Positions 8,917-18,413 are shown, numbered from the stretch's first letter. The stretch: 64,000 bases of DNA from Azorhizobium doebereinerae UFLA1-100 (GCF_000473085.1 NZ_AXBA01000003.1:190759-254758); one strand, 5' to 3'. The notes: generated from the sequence alone by a model not told the origin. Made by a program: numbers and translations.

Positions 8917-10152
8917 TCAGCGGGAGGGGCGGATGTGCTCCGGGCGGAAGCCCAGGCCGACGAGGCGGCCGGCAAGGTGGGCGAGCACCGGCCAGCGGGC
9001 GATGCCGCGCATGAAGGCCGGCGGGCCGGCCCGTGTCCCCTCGCTCGCCTCGCGCTTGCGGCGGTCCCGCTGCATCATCAGTTGCAGCTTCTGGGTCGCC
9101 TTGGTGGGGAAGGTCCGGCGCTTCTCGACGGCGGCGAGATGGTGGTCCGCCAGCGTTCCCTCCGCCAGGGGCCGGGCGAGGATATTGGCGGCTGCCACCG
9201 CGTCCTGGATGGCGAGATTGACGCCCACGCCGCCGATGGGCGACATGGCATGGGCGGCGTCCCCGAGGCACAGCAGGCCGGGCCTCCACCAGCGCTTCAG
9301 CCGGTCGATGCGGACCTGGAGCAGCGAAACATCGCTCCAGTCCTGGATTTCCGCCATCCGTTCGGCCGGCAGCGGGCAGGCCTGGGCGAGGGCCGCACGG
9401 AAGGCCGCGATGCCGAGGGCCTGCACTTCGGCGAAGCTGCCCTTGCGGAGCACGTAGCCGCATTGCCAATAGTCGCCCCGGTCGATCATCACGAAGCCCT
9501 GGCGCGGCCCCGCATGGCCCATGGTGTAGGGCGGGTCGTCGGCGTGGCGGGAGAGCTTCATCCACAGCACGTCGCGGGGACTGCCGAAGCTTTCGACCTG
9601 AAGTTCCGCGTTTGTACGTACGCGGGAATGACGCCCGTCCGCCCCGATCACGAGATCGGCCCGCAGCTCCACCTCGCCGTCGTCGGTGGTGGCGCGCAGG
9701 CCCCTGATCCGGCCGTCCTCAAGGATGAGGTCGCTCATGCTCGCGCCCATGAGCAGGCGGAAGTTCGGGTACCGGGCCGCCTCCCGCGCCACATAGTCGA
9801 GAAAATCCCATTGCGGCATGAAGGCGATGAAGCGGCAGCGCGTCGGCAGGCGGGAGAAATCGGCGATGGTCACGTCCGCCCCGCCGATCTCGGCGTGCAG
9901 CTTCGGTGCCTCGGTGTGGGGAAGCCGGAGCAGGCCGTCCAGCAGGCCGATCTCATGCATCACCTCCAGCGTGGAGGGGTGGATGGTGTCGCCGCGGAAA
10001 TCGCGCAGGAAGTCGCGGTGCTTCTCGACCACCGTCACATCGACGCCGGCCCGGGCCAGCAGCAGCGCCAGCATCAGCCCGGCGGGTCCCGCGCCGACGA
10101 TGGCGCAGCGGGTTTCGATCACATTCGGGTCAGCGGGCGGGAACGAGGCCAT
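8917..10152 (-). CDS. FAD-dependent monooxygenase (UbiH-like family)
   Basis: A 411-residue flavoprotein of the p-hydroxybenzoate hydroxylase class. The Rossmann GxGxxG is in AIVGAGPAGLMLALLLARAG near residue 20, the DG motif reads LVIGADGRHSRVR, and the GD motif LLCLGDAAHAMSPIGGVGVNL binds the flavin ribitol. Such enzymes hydroxylate aromatic or quinone substrates with NAD(P)H and oxygen. The ATG at 10152 was chosen because the open frame upstream looks non-coding. No partner gene reveals the substrate. It faces away from the secreted-protein gene at 10328. Confidence 0.85.
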   Translation of the reverse strand: MASFPPADPNVIETRCAIVGAGPAGLMLALLLARAGVDVTVVEKHRDFLRDFRGDTIHPSTLEVMHEIGLLDGLLRLPHTEAPKLHAEIGGADVTIADFSRLPTRCRFIAFMPQWDFLDYVAREAARYPNFRLLMGASMSDLILEDGRIRGLRATTDDGEVELRADLVIGADGRHSRVRTNAELQVESFGSPRDVLWMKLSRHADDPPYTMGHAGPRQGFVMIDRGDYWQCGYVLRKGSFAEVQALGIAAFRAALAQACPLPAERMAEIQDWSDVSLLQVRIDRLKRWWRPGLLCLGDAAHAMSPIGGVGVNLAIQDAVAAANILARPLAEGTLADHHLAAVEKRRTFPTKATQKLQLMMQRDRRKREASEGTRAGPPAFMRGIARWPVLAHLAGRLVGLGFRPEHIRPSR

Positions 10153-10327
10153 GGGACAAGCTTTACTCCCCTGGACCGGCATCGCAACGGGGCAGCCGCC
10201 ACACTGGAGGTCCTCCAGGCGGGCGGAGGGGGCGGGTCCGGCCGCCACGCCCTGGACAGGGCCGGCTTGCGCTTTGGCGCGGAACGGACGAAAGCCTGAT
10301 CGGCGCGGCAGATCCGGGAGCAACGAG

Positions 10328-11314
10328 ATGAGGTGGGGTTCCATGCGGATGCGGGAGATGTGCGCGCCTGTCCTGGCGTCTGTCCTGGCGCCTGTCCTGG
10401 CGGCGGCCCTGCTGCTGGCGGGCGCGGCGGGGGCGATGGCCCAGGCGGTGTTTCCGCCCGGCGTGAGCATCGGCCTCGCGCCGCCCCCCGGCATGGGCCC
10501 GTCGGCTGGCTTCGCGGGCTTCCAGCACCCCTCCGGGGCGTCCATCGTGGTGGTGGAGATGCCGGCCGAGGCCTATGCGCAGCTCACCGAGAAATTCACC
10601 CCCGAGACGCTCCGGTCGAGCGGCTTCATCGTGGCCGGCGCCGCGCAGCCGCTCCAACTGGCCGACGGGGAGGGGCGGCTGCTGCGGGGCACGCAGGATG
10701 CCAATGGGCAGACCTATGCGAAATGGGTGGTGATCGCCCGCGGCCCGGGCACCACCGCGCTGGTGACGGCGCAGGTGCCTGAAGGCGCCCGCGCCCAGGT
10801 GTCCGATGCGGCGGTGGAGGCGGCGCTGCGCTCCATCGCCTTCCGGCCGCAGCAGAGCCTTCAGGACCAGATCGGCGCGCTGCCGTTCACCATCGGCGAC
10901 ACCGCCGGCTTCCGCGCCGTCCGGGTGATCGCCGGATCGGGCCTCCTGCTGACCGACGGTCCCAAGGACGTGGACCCGGACGCGACGCAGCCGATCGTGG
11001 TCGTCGCCTCCTCCCTCGGGGCGCCGACGAGCCCGGCCGACCAGGACGCGTTGGCCCGCAGGGCGCTCGGCACGCTGGCCCAGATGAGCGAGATCAGCAT
11101 CACCGACGAGAAGCGCGCCATGCGCGGGGCGGCGACGGTCCTCCTCCTTCACGCCACCGCCAAGGATGCCCGCAGCGGCAGGCTGGTGCAGGTGACGCAG
11201 ACCGTGATCTTCAGCGAGGGGCGCTATGTCCGCGTGGTCGGCATCGCGCCCGCCGACAGGGCCGATGCCATCGCCCGGACCGACCGCCTCGCAGGGTCCG
11301 TGGTTCTTCGCTAG
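10328..11314 (+). CDS. Secreted hypothetical protein
   Basis: A 328-residue protein with an N-terminal signal peptide: a basic start, a hydrophobic core containing VLASVLAPVLA, and a likely cleavage after AMA. Mature residues show two beta-rich halves, each with a long VVV strand (SIVVVEM and PIVVVAS), reminiscent of the DcrB/PsbP/Mog1 fold, though this is only a visual impression. The start follows GGGAG with 7-base spacing. The hydrophobic core is encoded by three 12-bp direct repeats. I do not recognise a function. The neighbours (monooxygenase, glpR) give no clear clue. Confidence 0.75.
   Translation: MRWGSMRMREMCAPVLASVLAPVLAAALLLAGAAGAMAQAVFPPGVSIGLAPPPGMGPSAGFAGFQHPSGASIVVVEMPAEAYAQLTEKFTPETLRSSGFIVAGAAQPLQLADGEGRLLRGTQDANGQTYAKWVVIARGPGTTALVTAQVPEGARAQVSDAAVEAALRSIAFRPQQSLQDQIGALPFTIGDTAGFRAVRVIAGSGLLLTDGPKDVDPDATQPIVVVASSLGAPTSPADQDALARRALGTLAQMSEISITDEKRAMRGAATVLLLHATAKDARSGRLVQVTQTVIFSEGRYVRVVGIAPADRADAIARTDRLAGSVVLR
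10366..10401 (+). repeat. Three 12-bp tandem repeats in a signal peptide
   Basis: Three copies of a unit close to GCCTGTCCTGGC lie head to tail within the signal-peptide coding region of the secreted protein. Each unit adds four residues (xVLA), so copy-number slippage would lengthen or shorten the hydrophobic core without shifting the frame. Confidence 0.8.
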
Positions 11315-11473
11315 GGCGCGCGCCGATCCGCCTGCATCGCACGCGGATCGGCGCACGCAGTCTCCATCGACAGTTTGGAGCCTGGCCGGATCAGGCTCCA
11401 GGGTCCGGCGCAGGTATCCGATGGCAGGTGCGAGAGCTTGCATCTGCCCTCCAGCCGTGGCCACAGTTCAACG

Positions 11474-12262
11474 ATGGATCTGAACGACCGCCAACACGAG
11501 ATTCTCGCCGTCGCCCGCGCCTCGGGGCGGGTGACGGTGGACGATCTGGCCGCCCGCTTCCAGGTGACGCCCCAGACCATCCGCAAGGATCTCAACGACC
11601 TGTGCGAGCAGCGCCTGCTGGCGCGCACCCATGGCGGCGCCGTGGTGACATCGAGCGTGGAGAACGTGGCCTATGCGGCCCGCCGCCTGATCGCCGATGC
11701 CGAGAAGCGTGCCATCGGCCGGGCCGCCGCGGAGCTGATCCCGGACAATTGCTCGCTGTTCATCAATATCGGCACCACCACCGAGGAGGTGGCCAAGGCG
11801 CTGACCGACCGGCGCGACCTGCTGGTGATCACCAACAACCTGCATGTGGCCATGCAGCTCTATCCCAGCCCGTCCATCAAGGTGATCGTCGCCGGCGGGC
11901 AGGTGCGGCATAGCGACGGCGCCGTGATCGGGGCGTCCGCCATCGATCTCATCCAGCAATTCAAGGTGGATCTGGCGGTGATCGGCACCTCCGCCATCGA
12001 CGCGGACGGCGCGCTGCTGGATTTCGACTATCAGGAGGTGCGCGTCAGCCAGGCGATCATCGAGAACGCCCGGAAAGTGATCCTGGTCTCGGACCATCTC
12101 AAGATGGGCCGCGCCGCACCGGTGCGTATCGCCCATATCACCCAGGTGGACGTGTTCGTCACCGACCGCATGGCCTCGCCCGAATTGGCCAAGGTGTGCC
12201 GGGATGCGGGGGTCGAGATCATCGAGACCGGAATGCCGGCCGCGCCGGGGACGGTACCTTAG
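11474..12262 (+). CDS. glpR: DeoR-family repressor GlpR
   Basis: A 262-residue DeoR-type regulator with an N-terminal winged helix-turn-helix (residues about 1-58, with VTVDDLAARFQVTPQTIRKDL) and a sugar-phosphate-sensing C-terminal domain beginning around NIGTTTEEVAKAL. Position next to glpF, glpK and glpD identifies it as the glycerol-3-phosphate-responsive repressor; sn-glycerol-3-phosphate binding would release the operators. The upstream open stretch is rejected because the ATG at 11474 starts the canonical MDLNDRQHEIL. It is convergent with glpF, with 52 bp between the two stops. Confidence 0.9.
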   Translation: MDLNDRQHEILAVARASGRVTVDDLAARFQVTPQTIRKDLNDLCEQRLLARTHGGAVVTSSVENVAYAARRLIADAEKRAIGRAAAELIPDNCSLFINIGTTTEEVAKALTDRRDLLVITNNLHVAMQLYPSPSIKVIVAGGQVRHSDGAVIGASAIDLIQQFKVDLAVIGTSAIDADGALLDFDYQEVRVSQAIIENARKVILVSDHLKMGRAAPVRIAHITQVDVFVTDRMASPELAKVCRDAGVEIIETGMPAAPGTVP

Positions 12263-12314
12263 GCCGCTTCGCCCTGCCGGCCGGCGCGGTGGCGCCAGCC
12301 GACAGGAAGGCCCG

Positions 12315-13040
12315 TCAGATGAAGGCCTTGATGAGGCCGGCCGCGGCGAGCGCGCCCAGCAGGGGGCCGACCACGGGTATCCAGGCATAGCCCCAGTCGG
12401 AGCCGCCCTTGCCGGCGATGGGCAGCACCGCGTGGGCGATGCGCGGCCCGAGGTCGCGGGCGGGATTGATGGCATAGCCGGTGGTGCCGCCCAGCGAGAG
12501 GCCGATGCTCCACACCAGCATGCCCACCATGTAGGGGCCGAGGGTGGGGGGAATGCCGCCGCCCATCACCGCCTTGGAGAAGATGGCGGCGACGATGAAG
12601 ACCAGCGCCACGGTGCCGATGATCTCGCTGACGAGGTTGGCGCCCGCGTTGCGGATCGCCGGCCCGGTGCAGAACACCGCGAGCTTCAGCCCCTGGTCCT
12701 CGGTCTTGGCCCAGTGCGGCAGATACTGGATCCACACCAAGGCGGCACCGATGAAGGCACCGATGAGCTGGGCGGGGACGTAGGTGGTGATCTTGGAATA
12801 GTCGCCGGAGACCACGGCGAAGCCCAGCGTCACCGCCGGGTTGAGATGCGCGTCGGGGCTGCCCGTGGCGATGGCGGTGAAGATGCCCGCCAGTACGGCG
12901 AAGGCCCATCCCGCCGTGATGACGATCCAACCGGAATTCTGCGCTTTCGAACCGTGAAGCAGGACGCCGGCGACCACACCGTCGCCGAGCAGGATGAGAA
13001 CCAGTGTGCCCAGGAGTTCACCGGCAAAAGGGGTGTGCAT
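12315..13040 (-). CDS. glpF: Glycerol uptake facilitator GlpF (aquaglyceroporin)
   Basis: A 241-residue MIP-family channel with about six membrane helices and the two half-helix motifs: HLNPAVTLG in the first repeat and INPARDLGPR in the second. The Asp after NPAR is the mark of glycerol facilitators rather than water-only aquaporins. The ATG at 13040 follows a GGAGACGTCCC ribosome site; a longer open frame upstream is glpK read in another frame. It is the last gene of the glpD-glpK-glpF run. Confidence 0.92.
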   Translation of the reverse strand: MHTPFAGELLGTLVLILLGDGVVAGVLLHGSKAQNSGWIVITAGWAFAVLAGIFTAIATGSPDAHLNPAVTLGFAVVSGDYSKITTYVPAQLIGAFIGAALVWIQYLPHWAKTEDQGLKLAVFCTGPAIRNAGANLVSEIIGTVALVFIVAAIFSKAVMGGGIPPTLGPYMVGMLVWSIGLSLGGTTGYAINPARDLGPRIAHAVLPIAGKGGSDWGYAWIPVVGPLLGALAAAGLIKAFI

Positions 13041-13156
13041 GGGACGTCTCCGATTTTCGTTTCTTGATTGGTACGCAGTGCAAAGAGGCGTGCCCGCGCC
13101 CTCCGGGCGCCGAAGCCTGGAGGGGGCGGAATGGCGGTGCCGTTGGCGTCTTGAAC
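13041..13156 (-). promoter_or_regulatory. glpK-glpF spacer with hairpin and GlpR-like motif
   Basis: The 116-bp spacer holds an intercistronic hairpin at 13099-13124 (10-bp stem with one wobble pair, loop GCCGAA). Near 13053-13065 there is an AAACGAAAA-type stretch that resembles the motif in the glpD promoter. Both could be GlpR half-sites; this is suggested by similarity between the two places, not by a known consensus I can verify here. Confidence 0.35.
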
Positions 13157-14653
13157 TCAGTCCGCCCAGTCGAGGGAGCGGGTGACGGCCTTGTTCCAGG
13201 AGGCGTAGAGATGCTCGCGCTGGGCTTCGTCCATGTGCGGATGCCAGCGGCGGTCGACGCCCCAGTTCTGCACGATGTCGTCGGTGGAGTGCCAATAGCC
13301 GACCGCGAGGCCGGCGGCATAGGCGGCGCCCAGCGCGGTGGTCTCGATCACCTTCGGCCGGACCACGGGCACGTTGATCATGTCGGACTGGAACTGCATG
13401 AGCAGCTCGTTCACCACCATGCCGCCGTCGGTGCGCAACTCGCGGATGGCGACCTTGCTGTCCTTCACCATGGCTTCCAGCACCTCGCGGGTCTGGTAGG
13501 CGGTGGCTTCCAGGGCCGCGCGCGCGATGTGGCCCTTGTTTGCGAAGCGGGTGAGGCCGCAGATGACGCCGCGCGCGCTCTCCTGCCAGCGCGGCGCATA
13601 GAGGCCGGAGAAGGCCGGCACGAAATAGACGTCGCCATTGTCGCTGACGGTGCGGGCCAAGGGCTCGATGTCGGCGGAGGTCTGGATGATGCCGAGGTTG
13701 TCGCGCAGCCACTGCACCAGCGCCCCGGTGATGGCGATGGAGCCTTCCAGAGCGTAGATGGCCTTGCTGCCCCCCAGCTTGTAGCCGACGGTGGTGACGA
13801 GGCCGCAGGTGGAGGGAAAGGGCTTCTCGCCGGTGTTCATCAGCATGAAGTTGCCGGTGCCGTAGGTGTTCTTGGCTTCTCCGGGATGCAGGCAGGCCTG
13901 CCCGAACAGGGCCGCCTGCTGGTCGCCCAGGATGCCCGAGAGCTTGACGCCCTCCAGCGGCTCGCGGGCGAGGCCGTATTCCTCCGAGGAGGAGACGATG
14001 CGCGGCAGGCAGGCGCGGGGAATCTCGAACAGCTTGAGGATGTCTTCGTCCCACGCCAGGGTTTCGAGATCCATCAGCTGGGTGCGCGAGGCATTGGTGA
14101 CATCGGTGATGTGGATGCCGCCCTCGGCGCCGCCGGTGAGGTTCCACAGCAGCCAGGTATCGATATTGCCGAACAAAGCGTCACCGGCCTCGGCCTTCTC
14201 CCGCGCGCCGGGGACGTTGGCGAGGATCCAATGCAGCTTCAGGCCGGAGAAGTAGGTGGCGAGCGGCAGGCCGGTCTTGGCGCGCAGGCGGTCCTGCCCG
14301 CCTTCGGCCGCATAGCGGGCCACGAGCTGGTCGGTGCGGGTGTCCTGCCAGACGATGGCGTTGTAGAGCGGCTCGCCGGTCTTGCGGTCCCACAGCAAGG
14401 CGGTTTCGCGCTGGTTGGTGACGCCGACCGCCGCCAGATCGGACGGCGAGAGCCCGCGCCGCTCCAGCGCGTCGAAGATCACGGTGCGGGTGTTGAGCCA
14501 GATCTCCAGCGGGTTGTGCTCCACCCAGCCGGGGCGGGGGTAGATCTGCTCGTGCTCGCGCTGGGCGGTGCTGACGATGCGGCCCTTGCGGTCGAACACG
14601 ATGAAGCGCGTGCTCGTGGTTCCCTGGTCGATGGCGCCCACGTATTTGGTCAT
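13157..14653 (-). CDS. glpK: Glycerol kinase GlpK
   Basis: A 498-residue FGGY-family kinase that phosphorylates glycerol to sn-glycerol-3-phosphate. The phosphate-binding [16 protein letters not shown] is at the N-terminus. Further hallmarks are [16 protein letters not shown]-equivalent [14 protein letters not shown] and the C-terminal [15 protein letters not shown] adenosine-binding segment. Length is exactly that of the family. The ATG at 14653 is preceded by GGGAGGAAGCC. It lies between glpD (55 bp upstream) and glpF, consistent with one transcript. Confidence 0.95.
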   Translation of the reverse strand: MTKYVGAIDQGTTSTRFIVFDRKGRIVSTAQREHEQIYPRPGWVEHNPLEIWLNTRTVIFDALERRGLSPSDLAAVGVTNQRETALLWDRKTGEPLYNAIVWQDTRTDQLVARYAAEGGQDRLRAKTGLPLATYFSGLKLHWILANVPGAREKAEAGDALFGNIDTWLLWNLTGGAEGGIHITDVTNASRTQLMDLETLAWDEDILKLFEIPRACLPRIVSSSEEYGLAREPLEGVKLSGILGDQQAALFGQACLHPGEAKNTYGTGNFMLMNTGEKPFPSTCGLVTTVGYKLGGSKAIYALEGSIAITGALVQWLRDNLGIIQTSADIEPLARTVSDNGDVYFVPAFSGLYAPRWQESARGVICGLTRFANKGHIARAALEATAYQTREVLEAMVKDSKVAIRELRTDGGMVVNELLMQFQSDMINVPVVRPKVIETTALGAAYAAGLAVGYWHSTDDIVQNWGVDRRWHPHMDEAQREHLYASWNKAVTRSLDWAD

Positions 14654-14708
14654 GGCTTCCTCCCGTTGATCTTGTGCCGGCTCCGGCGCGCCTGCGCCGG
14701 GCGCGGCT

Positions 14709-16202
14709 TCACGCACCCTTGAGAAAGGTGTCGATCTCCGCCTCGGCCGCCTTGGGCAGTTTCAGGCCGAGCTTGGTGCGGCGCCACAGGACGTCCCGTC
14801 CCGTGCGAGCCCATTCCACCGTCTTAAGATAGGTGAGTTCCGCTTCGGTGAGGCCACCGCCGAAGTCGCGGCCCAGGCCCTCCTCGGAGGTCGCCGTGCC
14901 GACCACTTGGTGGGCGCGCGTGCCATAGGTGCGGACCAGCCGCTCGGCCCGCGCGCGGCCGAGGAACGGCTTGGCCTTCAGAAGCTCGCTGATGGCTCGC
15001 TTAATATCGCCGCCCGGAATATCGCCGCCGGGGAGGGCGGCTCCTGCGGTCCAGGCGGGCTTCAGGCCGGGCAGGTGGGGGGCGAGGTCGCGCAGAACGT
15101 GCTCGGCCAGCTTGCGATAGGTGGTGAGCTTGCCGCCGAATACCGACAGCAGCGGTGCGCCGCCGTCCGGTGCGTCGACGTCGAACACATAGTCGCGCGT
15201 GACGGCGGAGGCGTTGACGGAGCCGTCGTCGAACAGCGGCCGGACGCCGGAATAGTCCCAGACGATGTCGGTGCCGGCGATCTCGCGCCGGAACCAGTGA
15301 TTGATGGAGGCGACGAGGTAGTCCACCTCGTCCGGCGAGATGGAGACGTCCCGGGGGGCGCCGTCATAGGGCACGTCGGTGGTGCCGATCAGGGTCAGGT
15401 CGTCCTGATAGGGGATGGCGAAGACGATGCGCTTGTCGGGGTTCTGCAGGATGTAGGCGTGCGTGCCCTCATACAGGCGCGGCACGACGATATGGCTGCC
15501 CTTCACCAGCCGCACGCCCTTGGACGTATTGAGGCTGAGGCGATGGTTGAGCACGTCGGCCACCCAGGGACCGGCGGCATTGACGAGGATGCGCGCGGAG
15601 ACCTCGCGCCGCGCGCCCGAGGCGTCCACCAGCGTCGCCACCCACAGGCCGCCCTCGCGGCGGGCGCTGTCCAGGCGGGTGCCGACCTCGATCTCGGCGC
15701 CGCGTTCCTTTGCGTCGAGGGCGTTCAGCACCACCAGGCGGGAATCGTCCACCGCGCAGTCGGAATATTCGAAACCGACGCGGGTGATGGGCTTCAGCGG
15801 CGTGCCGCGCGCATCCCGGCCGAGGTCGACGCGCGCGCAGGCGGGCAGGCGCTTGCGGGGCGCCAGATGGTCGTAGAAGAACAGGCCGAGCCGCACCAGC
15901 CAGGCCGGCCGCACCGAGACGTCGTGGGGCAGCACGAAGCGCAGCGGGCGGATGATGTGCGGCGCCATGGCCAGCAGCCGCTCGCGCTCCAGCAAGGCCT
16001 CGCGCACCAGCCGGAACTCGTAATATTCCAGATAGCGCAGGCCGCCGTGGATGAGCTTGGTCGACCAGGACGAGGTGTGGGCGGCAAGGTCGTCCTGCTC
16101 CACCAGCAGCACGGAAAGGCCACGGCCGACCGCGTCACGCGCGATGCCCGCGCCGTTGATGCCGCCACCCACCACCAGAATGTCGAAAGGGCTGCTCTGC
16201 AC
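14709..16202 (-). CDS. glpD: Aerobic glycerol-3-phosphate dehydrogenase GlpD
   Basis: FAD enzyme oxidising glycerol-3-phosphate to dihydroxyacetone phosphate and feeding electrons to quinone at the membrane. The FAD motif [23 protein letters not shown] is at the N-terminus, and [17 protein letters not shown] is the next conserved block. I prefer the GTG at 16202 (497 residues): it has a GGGGAG ribosome site 4-5 bases upstream, and the alignment of the family starts there. The longer form from ATG 16262 (517 residues) adds a poorly conserved tail and would leave almost no leader after the predicted promoter. Confidence 0.93.
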   Translation of the reverse strand: MQSSPFDILVVGGGINGAGIARDAVGRGLSVLLVEQDDLAAHTSSWSTKLIHGGLRYLEYYEFRLVREALLERERLLAMAPHIIRPLRFVLPHDVSVRPAWLVRLGLFFYDHLAPRKRLPACARVDLGRDARGTPLKPITRVGFEYSDCAVDDSRLVVLNALDAKERGAEIEVGTRLDSARREGGLWVATLVDASGARREVSARILVNAAGPWVADVLNHRLSLNTSKGVRLVKGSHIVVPRLYEGTHAYILQNPDKRIVFAIPYQDDLTLIGTTDVPYDGAPRDVSISPDEVDYLVASINHWFRREIAGTDIVWDYSGVRPLFDDGSVNASAVTRDYVFDVDAPDGGAPLLSVFGGKLTTYRKLAEHVLRDLAPHLPGLKPAWTAGAALPGGDIPGGDIKRAISELLKAKPFLGRARAERLVRTYGTRAHQVVGTATSEEGLGRDFGGGLTEAELTYLKTVEWARTGRDVLWRRTKLGLKLPKAAEAEIDTFLKGA

Positions 16203-16586
16203 GCCGCTCCCCGTTTCCTGTGCCGCGCTTGCACGCGGTCCCTTTGCCGGAAGGGTAATCATGGTTCGTGATTATTTCATAGTGGCGATAAAACGAAACT
16301 GACAAGAAAGTTCCATGGCGCGCAACGGACTTTGCACGTCCGGCGCGGCAGCGGATTGCGGATTGATGAGCGAGATCGATGAGTGTGTGGGGGCGCTGTG
16401 GGAGATTTGCATCAATCGCAAAACTCAGCCGGCCCACCGGACCCGATCGTGTTGCGGGGATGGGGCTTTGAGGGCGGGGGCTGCGCGGTCGGAGGCGGGG
16501 GCGCCTTGGTCGAGCTGCGACCTGATGGCCCGCGCGCTCGCGATGTATCCGGCTGATCCGCCGCGCAATATCCCGGCGGGGCGGCG
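16203..16586. other. glpD upstream region without a convincing gene
   Basis: The right part is the AT-rich glpD promoter region. The rest, up to the stop of the convergent-side solute-binding protein gene, is high-GC with a short open frame on the plus strand that has no ribosome site and no recognisable protein features. I see no RNA gene or repeat in it. Confidence 0.6.
16276..16305 (-). promoter_or_regulatory. Candidate glpD promoter with GlpR-like site
   Basis: On the minus strand TTGTCA and TATGAA are separated by 18 bases. The spacer contains TTTCGTTTTATCG, similar to a stretch in the glpK-glpF gap, and is a plausible place for GlpR to block RNA polymerase. The predicted transcript start near 16269 supports the glpD start at 16202. 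This is inferred from pattern only. Confidence 0.45.
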
Positions 16587-17378
16587 CTAGAAATTGTCCA
16601 GCGGCGGCAGCGGCAGGTCGGTCCATTTGTGGTAGAGCGCGTCGAGCTCGCCACTCTGCTTCATCACGTAGATCGTATTGTTCAGCCATTGGAGGATCTC
16701 GAAATCCCCCATGCGGACGGCCATCGAATTGCCCTGCGAATAGATGCTGAAGCCCACCGTCAGCTTCGCGTCCGGCCTCTGCTTGGCGACCGCGTTCACG
16801 AGCGTGTCGGGGAGCGCCGCGGCATCGATCTGGTCGGCCAGAAGGGCGTCGACCACGGTGGCATCGTCCTCGAAGGTCACGACCATGACGCCGCCGGCGC
16901 GGCGCAGCGCGGCTTCCTGCGGCGAGGCGCGGTTGACGCCGACCCTCATGCCCGCAAGGTCGGCAAGTCCCTTCACCGTCTTTCCGCCGGCGGTCACCAC
17001 GACCATGTTGAACGCATTGTAGGGAATGCTGAACATCACGGTGCGGGCGCGCTCCGGCGTGGGGCTGAGCGTGGCGACCAGCAGGTCCACCCGGCCGTTC
17101 TGCAATGCCGGGATGCGCGCCGGCGGCGTCAGGGGAATGTATTCGCCCTTGACGCCCAGATACCTGGCGAGACGAACCGCGACGTCATAGTCGTAGCCGG
17201 TTGGATTGCCCTTGTCGTCGACCATGCCCAAGGGCGGGGCGCCGATCAGGACGCCGATCCGCACCGTGCCGCGCTGGATGATTTCGGTCAGCGTCGCGGC
17301 GGCGGCGCCGGACGCCATGCCGATGAGGCCGATGATGGCGGCGATGACCAGTGTCCGGGCCTCCCTGAGACGAACCAT
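16587..17378 (-). CDS. Family 3 extracellular solute-binding protein
   Basis: A 263-residue periplasmic binding protein of the polar amino acid type. A signal peptide (basic start, long hydrophobic core, cleavage near SGAAAA) is followed by the family opening ITERGTVRIGV-like IIQRGTVRIGVLIGAPPLGMVDDKGNPTGYD pattern. The start at 17378 has GAGGG upstream. No permease or ATPase gene is adjacent, so it is either an orphan or serves a transporter elsewhere. It lies 126 bp downstream of idnO on the same strand and may be co-transcribed with it. Confidence 0.85.
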   Translation of the reverse strand: MVRLREARTLVIAAIIGLIGMASGAAAATLTEIIQRGTVRIGVLIGAPPLGMVDDKGNPTGYDYDVAVRLARYLGVKGEYIPLTPPARIPALQNGRVDLLVATLSPTPERARTVMFSIPYNAFNMVVVTAGGKTVKGLADLAGMRVGVNRASPQEAALRRAGGVMVVTFEDDATVVDALLADQIDAAALPDTLVNAVAKQRPDAKLTVGFSIYSQGNSMAVRMGDFEILQWLNNTIYVMKQSGELDALYHKWTDLPLPPLDNF

Positions 17379-17504
17379 GTGTCCCTCGCCGCCGGCGATC
17401 ATTGTCCGGATCCTGCGCTGTCGGCGTGGCGCAGGTCCACCATTTGCGTCCGGCGCGCGGCTCAATTCGCAGTCCGCGGGAACCGAGCCGTCACAGCGTG
17501 GGCG

Positions 17505-18272
17505 TCACAGCGTGGCCAGGACACCCCCGTCCACATAGATCACCTGGCCGTTGACGAAGCTGGAGGCGGCGGAGGCCAGGAAGATGCAGGCGCCCTGCAG
17601 CTCCTCCGTGCGCCCCCAGCGGCCGGTCGGAGTGCGGTTCTTGAGCCAGGCATCGAATTGCGGGTTCTCGATCAGGGCCTGGTTGAGCGGCGTCTCGAAA
17701 TAGCCCGGGCCGATGGCGTTGACCTGGAGGCCGTGCCGCGCCCAGTCCGTGCACATGCCCTTGGTGAGGTTCTTCACGGCGCCCTTGGACGCCGTGTAGG
17801 GGGCGATGGAATAGCGCGCCGCCTCGCTCTGCAGGCTGGCGATGTTGATGATCTTCCCCTGGCCGCGGGGGATCATGTGCCGGGCCACCGCCTGGCCGAC
17901 GTAGAACACGCTGTCGAGATTGGCCCGCATCACCTCGTGCCACGTCTCGACGGAATACTCCTCCAGCGGCGCGCGGCGCTGGATGCCGGCATTGTTCACC
18001 AGGATGTCGATGGGCCCGATGTCCCGCTCGATCCCGTCGATGCCGGCCCGCACCGCCGTGTGATCGGTAACATCGAAGGCCGCCACATGCGCCGTGATGC
18101 CGTCCGCCGCGAGGGCGGCCCGCGCCTGCGCGGTCCTTTCCTGCGTCCGCCCGTTCAGCACCACCGCCGCCCCGGCGCGACCGAGCCCGAGGGCGAGCGA
18201 ATAGCCGATGCCCTGGCTGGAGCCCGTGACCAGGGCAAGACGCCCGCTCAAGTCGAACAACTGAATGGACAT
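17505..18272 (-). CDS. idnO: Gluconate 5-dehydrogenase (SDR family) IdnO
   Basis: A 255-residue short-chain dehydrogenase. The cofactor loop TGSSQGIG is near residue 15, the NNAG motif follows in mid-chain, and the catalytic YTASK is present. It would interconvert 5-keto-D-gluconate and D-gluconate. Pairing with an idonate dehydrogenase-like gene on the other side of a shared control region supports the idnO assignment. The ATG at 18272 follows GGGAGGCTTG; upstream open sequence is antisense to idnD. Confidence 0.85.
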   Translation of the reverse strand: MSIQLFDLSGRLALVTGSSQGIGYSLALGLGRAGAAVVLNGRTQERTAQARAALAADGITAHVAAFDVTDHTAVRAGIDGIERDIGPIDILVNNAGIQRRAPLEEYSVETWHEVMRANLDSVFYVGQAVARHMIPRGQGKIINIASLQSEAARYSIAPYTASKGAVKNLTKGMCTDWARHGLQVNAIGPGYFETPLNQALIENPQFDAWLKNRTPTGRWGRTEELQGACIFLASAASSFVNGQVIYVDGGVLATL

Positions 18273-18350
18273 CAAGCCTCCCGTGCGGCCCCCGGTCCGC
18301 CCCACGCGCGGCGGCCGAAGTGCTTTTGGCCTTGTGCTCGAACTTGAGCA

Positions 18351-18364
18351 TGTTATCGATAACA
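18351..18364. promoter_or_regulatory. Palindromic operator between idnO and idnD
   Basis: TGTTATCGATAACA is a perfect 14-bp palindrome, very close to the ATGTTA-N4-TAACAT pattern recognised by the GntR/IdnR members of the LacI family. It sits 50 bp before the idnD start and 78 bp before the idnO start, and overlaps a possible -10 element for idnD (TTGTGC, 16 bases, TATCGA). The LacI-type gene at 19607 is the obvious candidate ligand. Match to the family pattern is from memory. Confidence 0.75.
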
Positions 18365-18413
18365 GAACAAGCGCGACCTCGAAGTCAATGGGGCGCACGG
18401 ATCGGGAGGCAAG

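Noticed and set aside
12263..12314. Possible terminator between glpR and glpF
   Set aside because: GC-rich with partial self-complementarity only; no stable stem with a T-run.
16315..16590. A 91-codon frame on plus between glpD and the binding-protein gene
   Set aside because: No ribosome site, skewed composition and overlap with the glpD promoter side make it unlikely.
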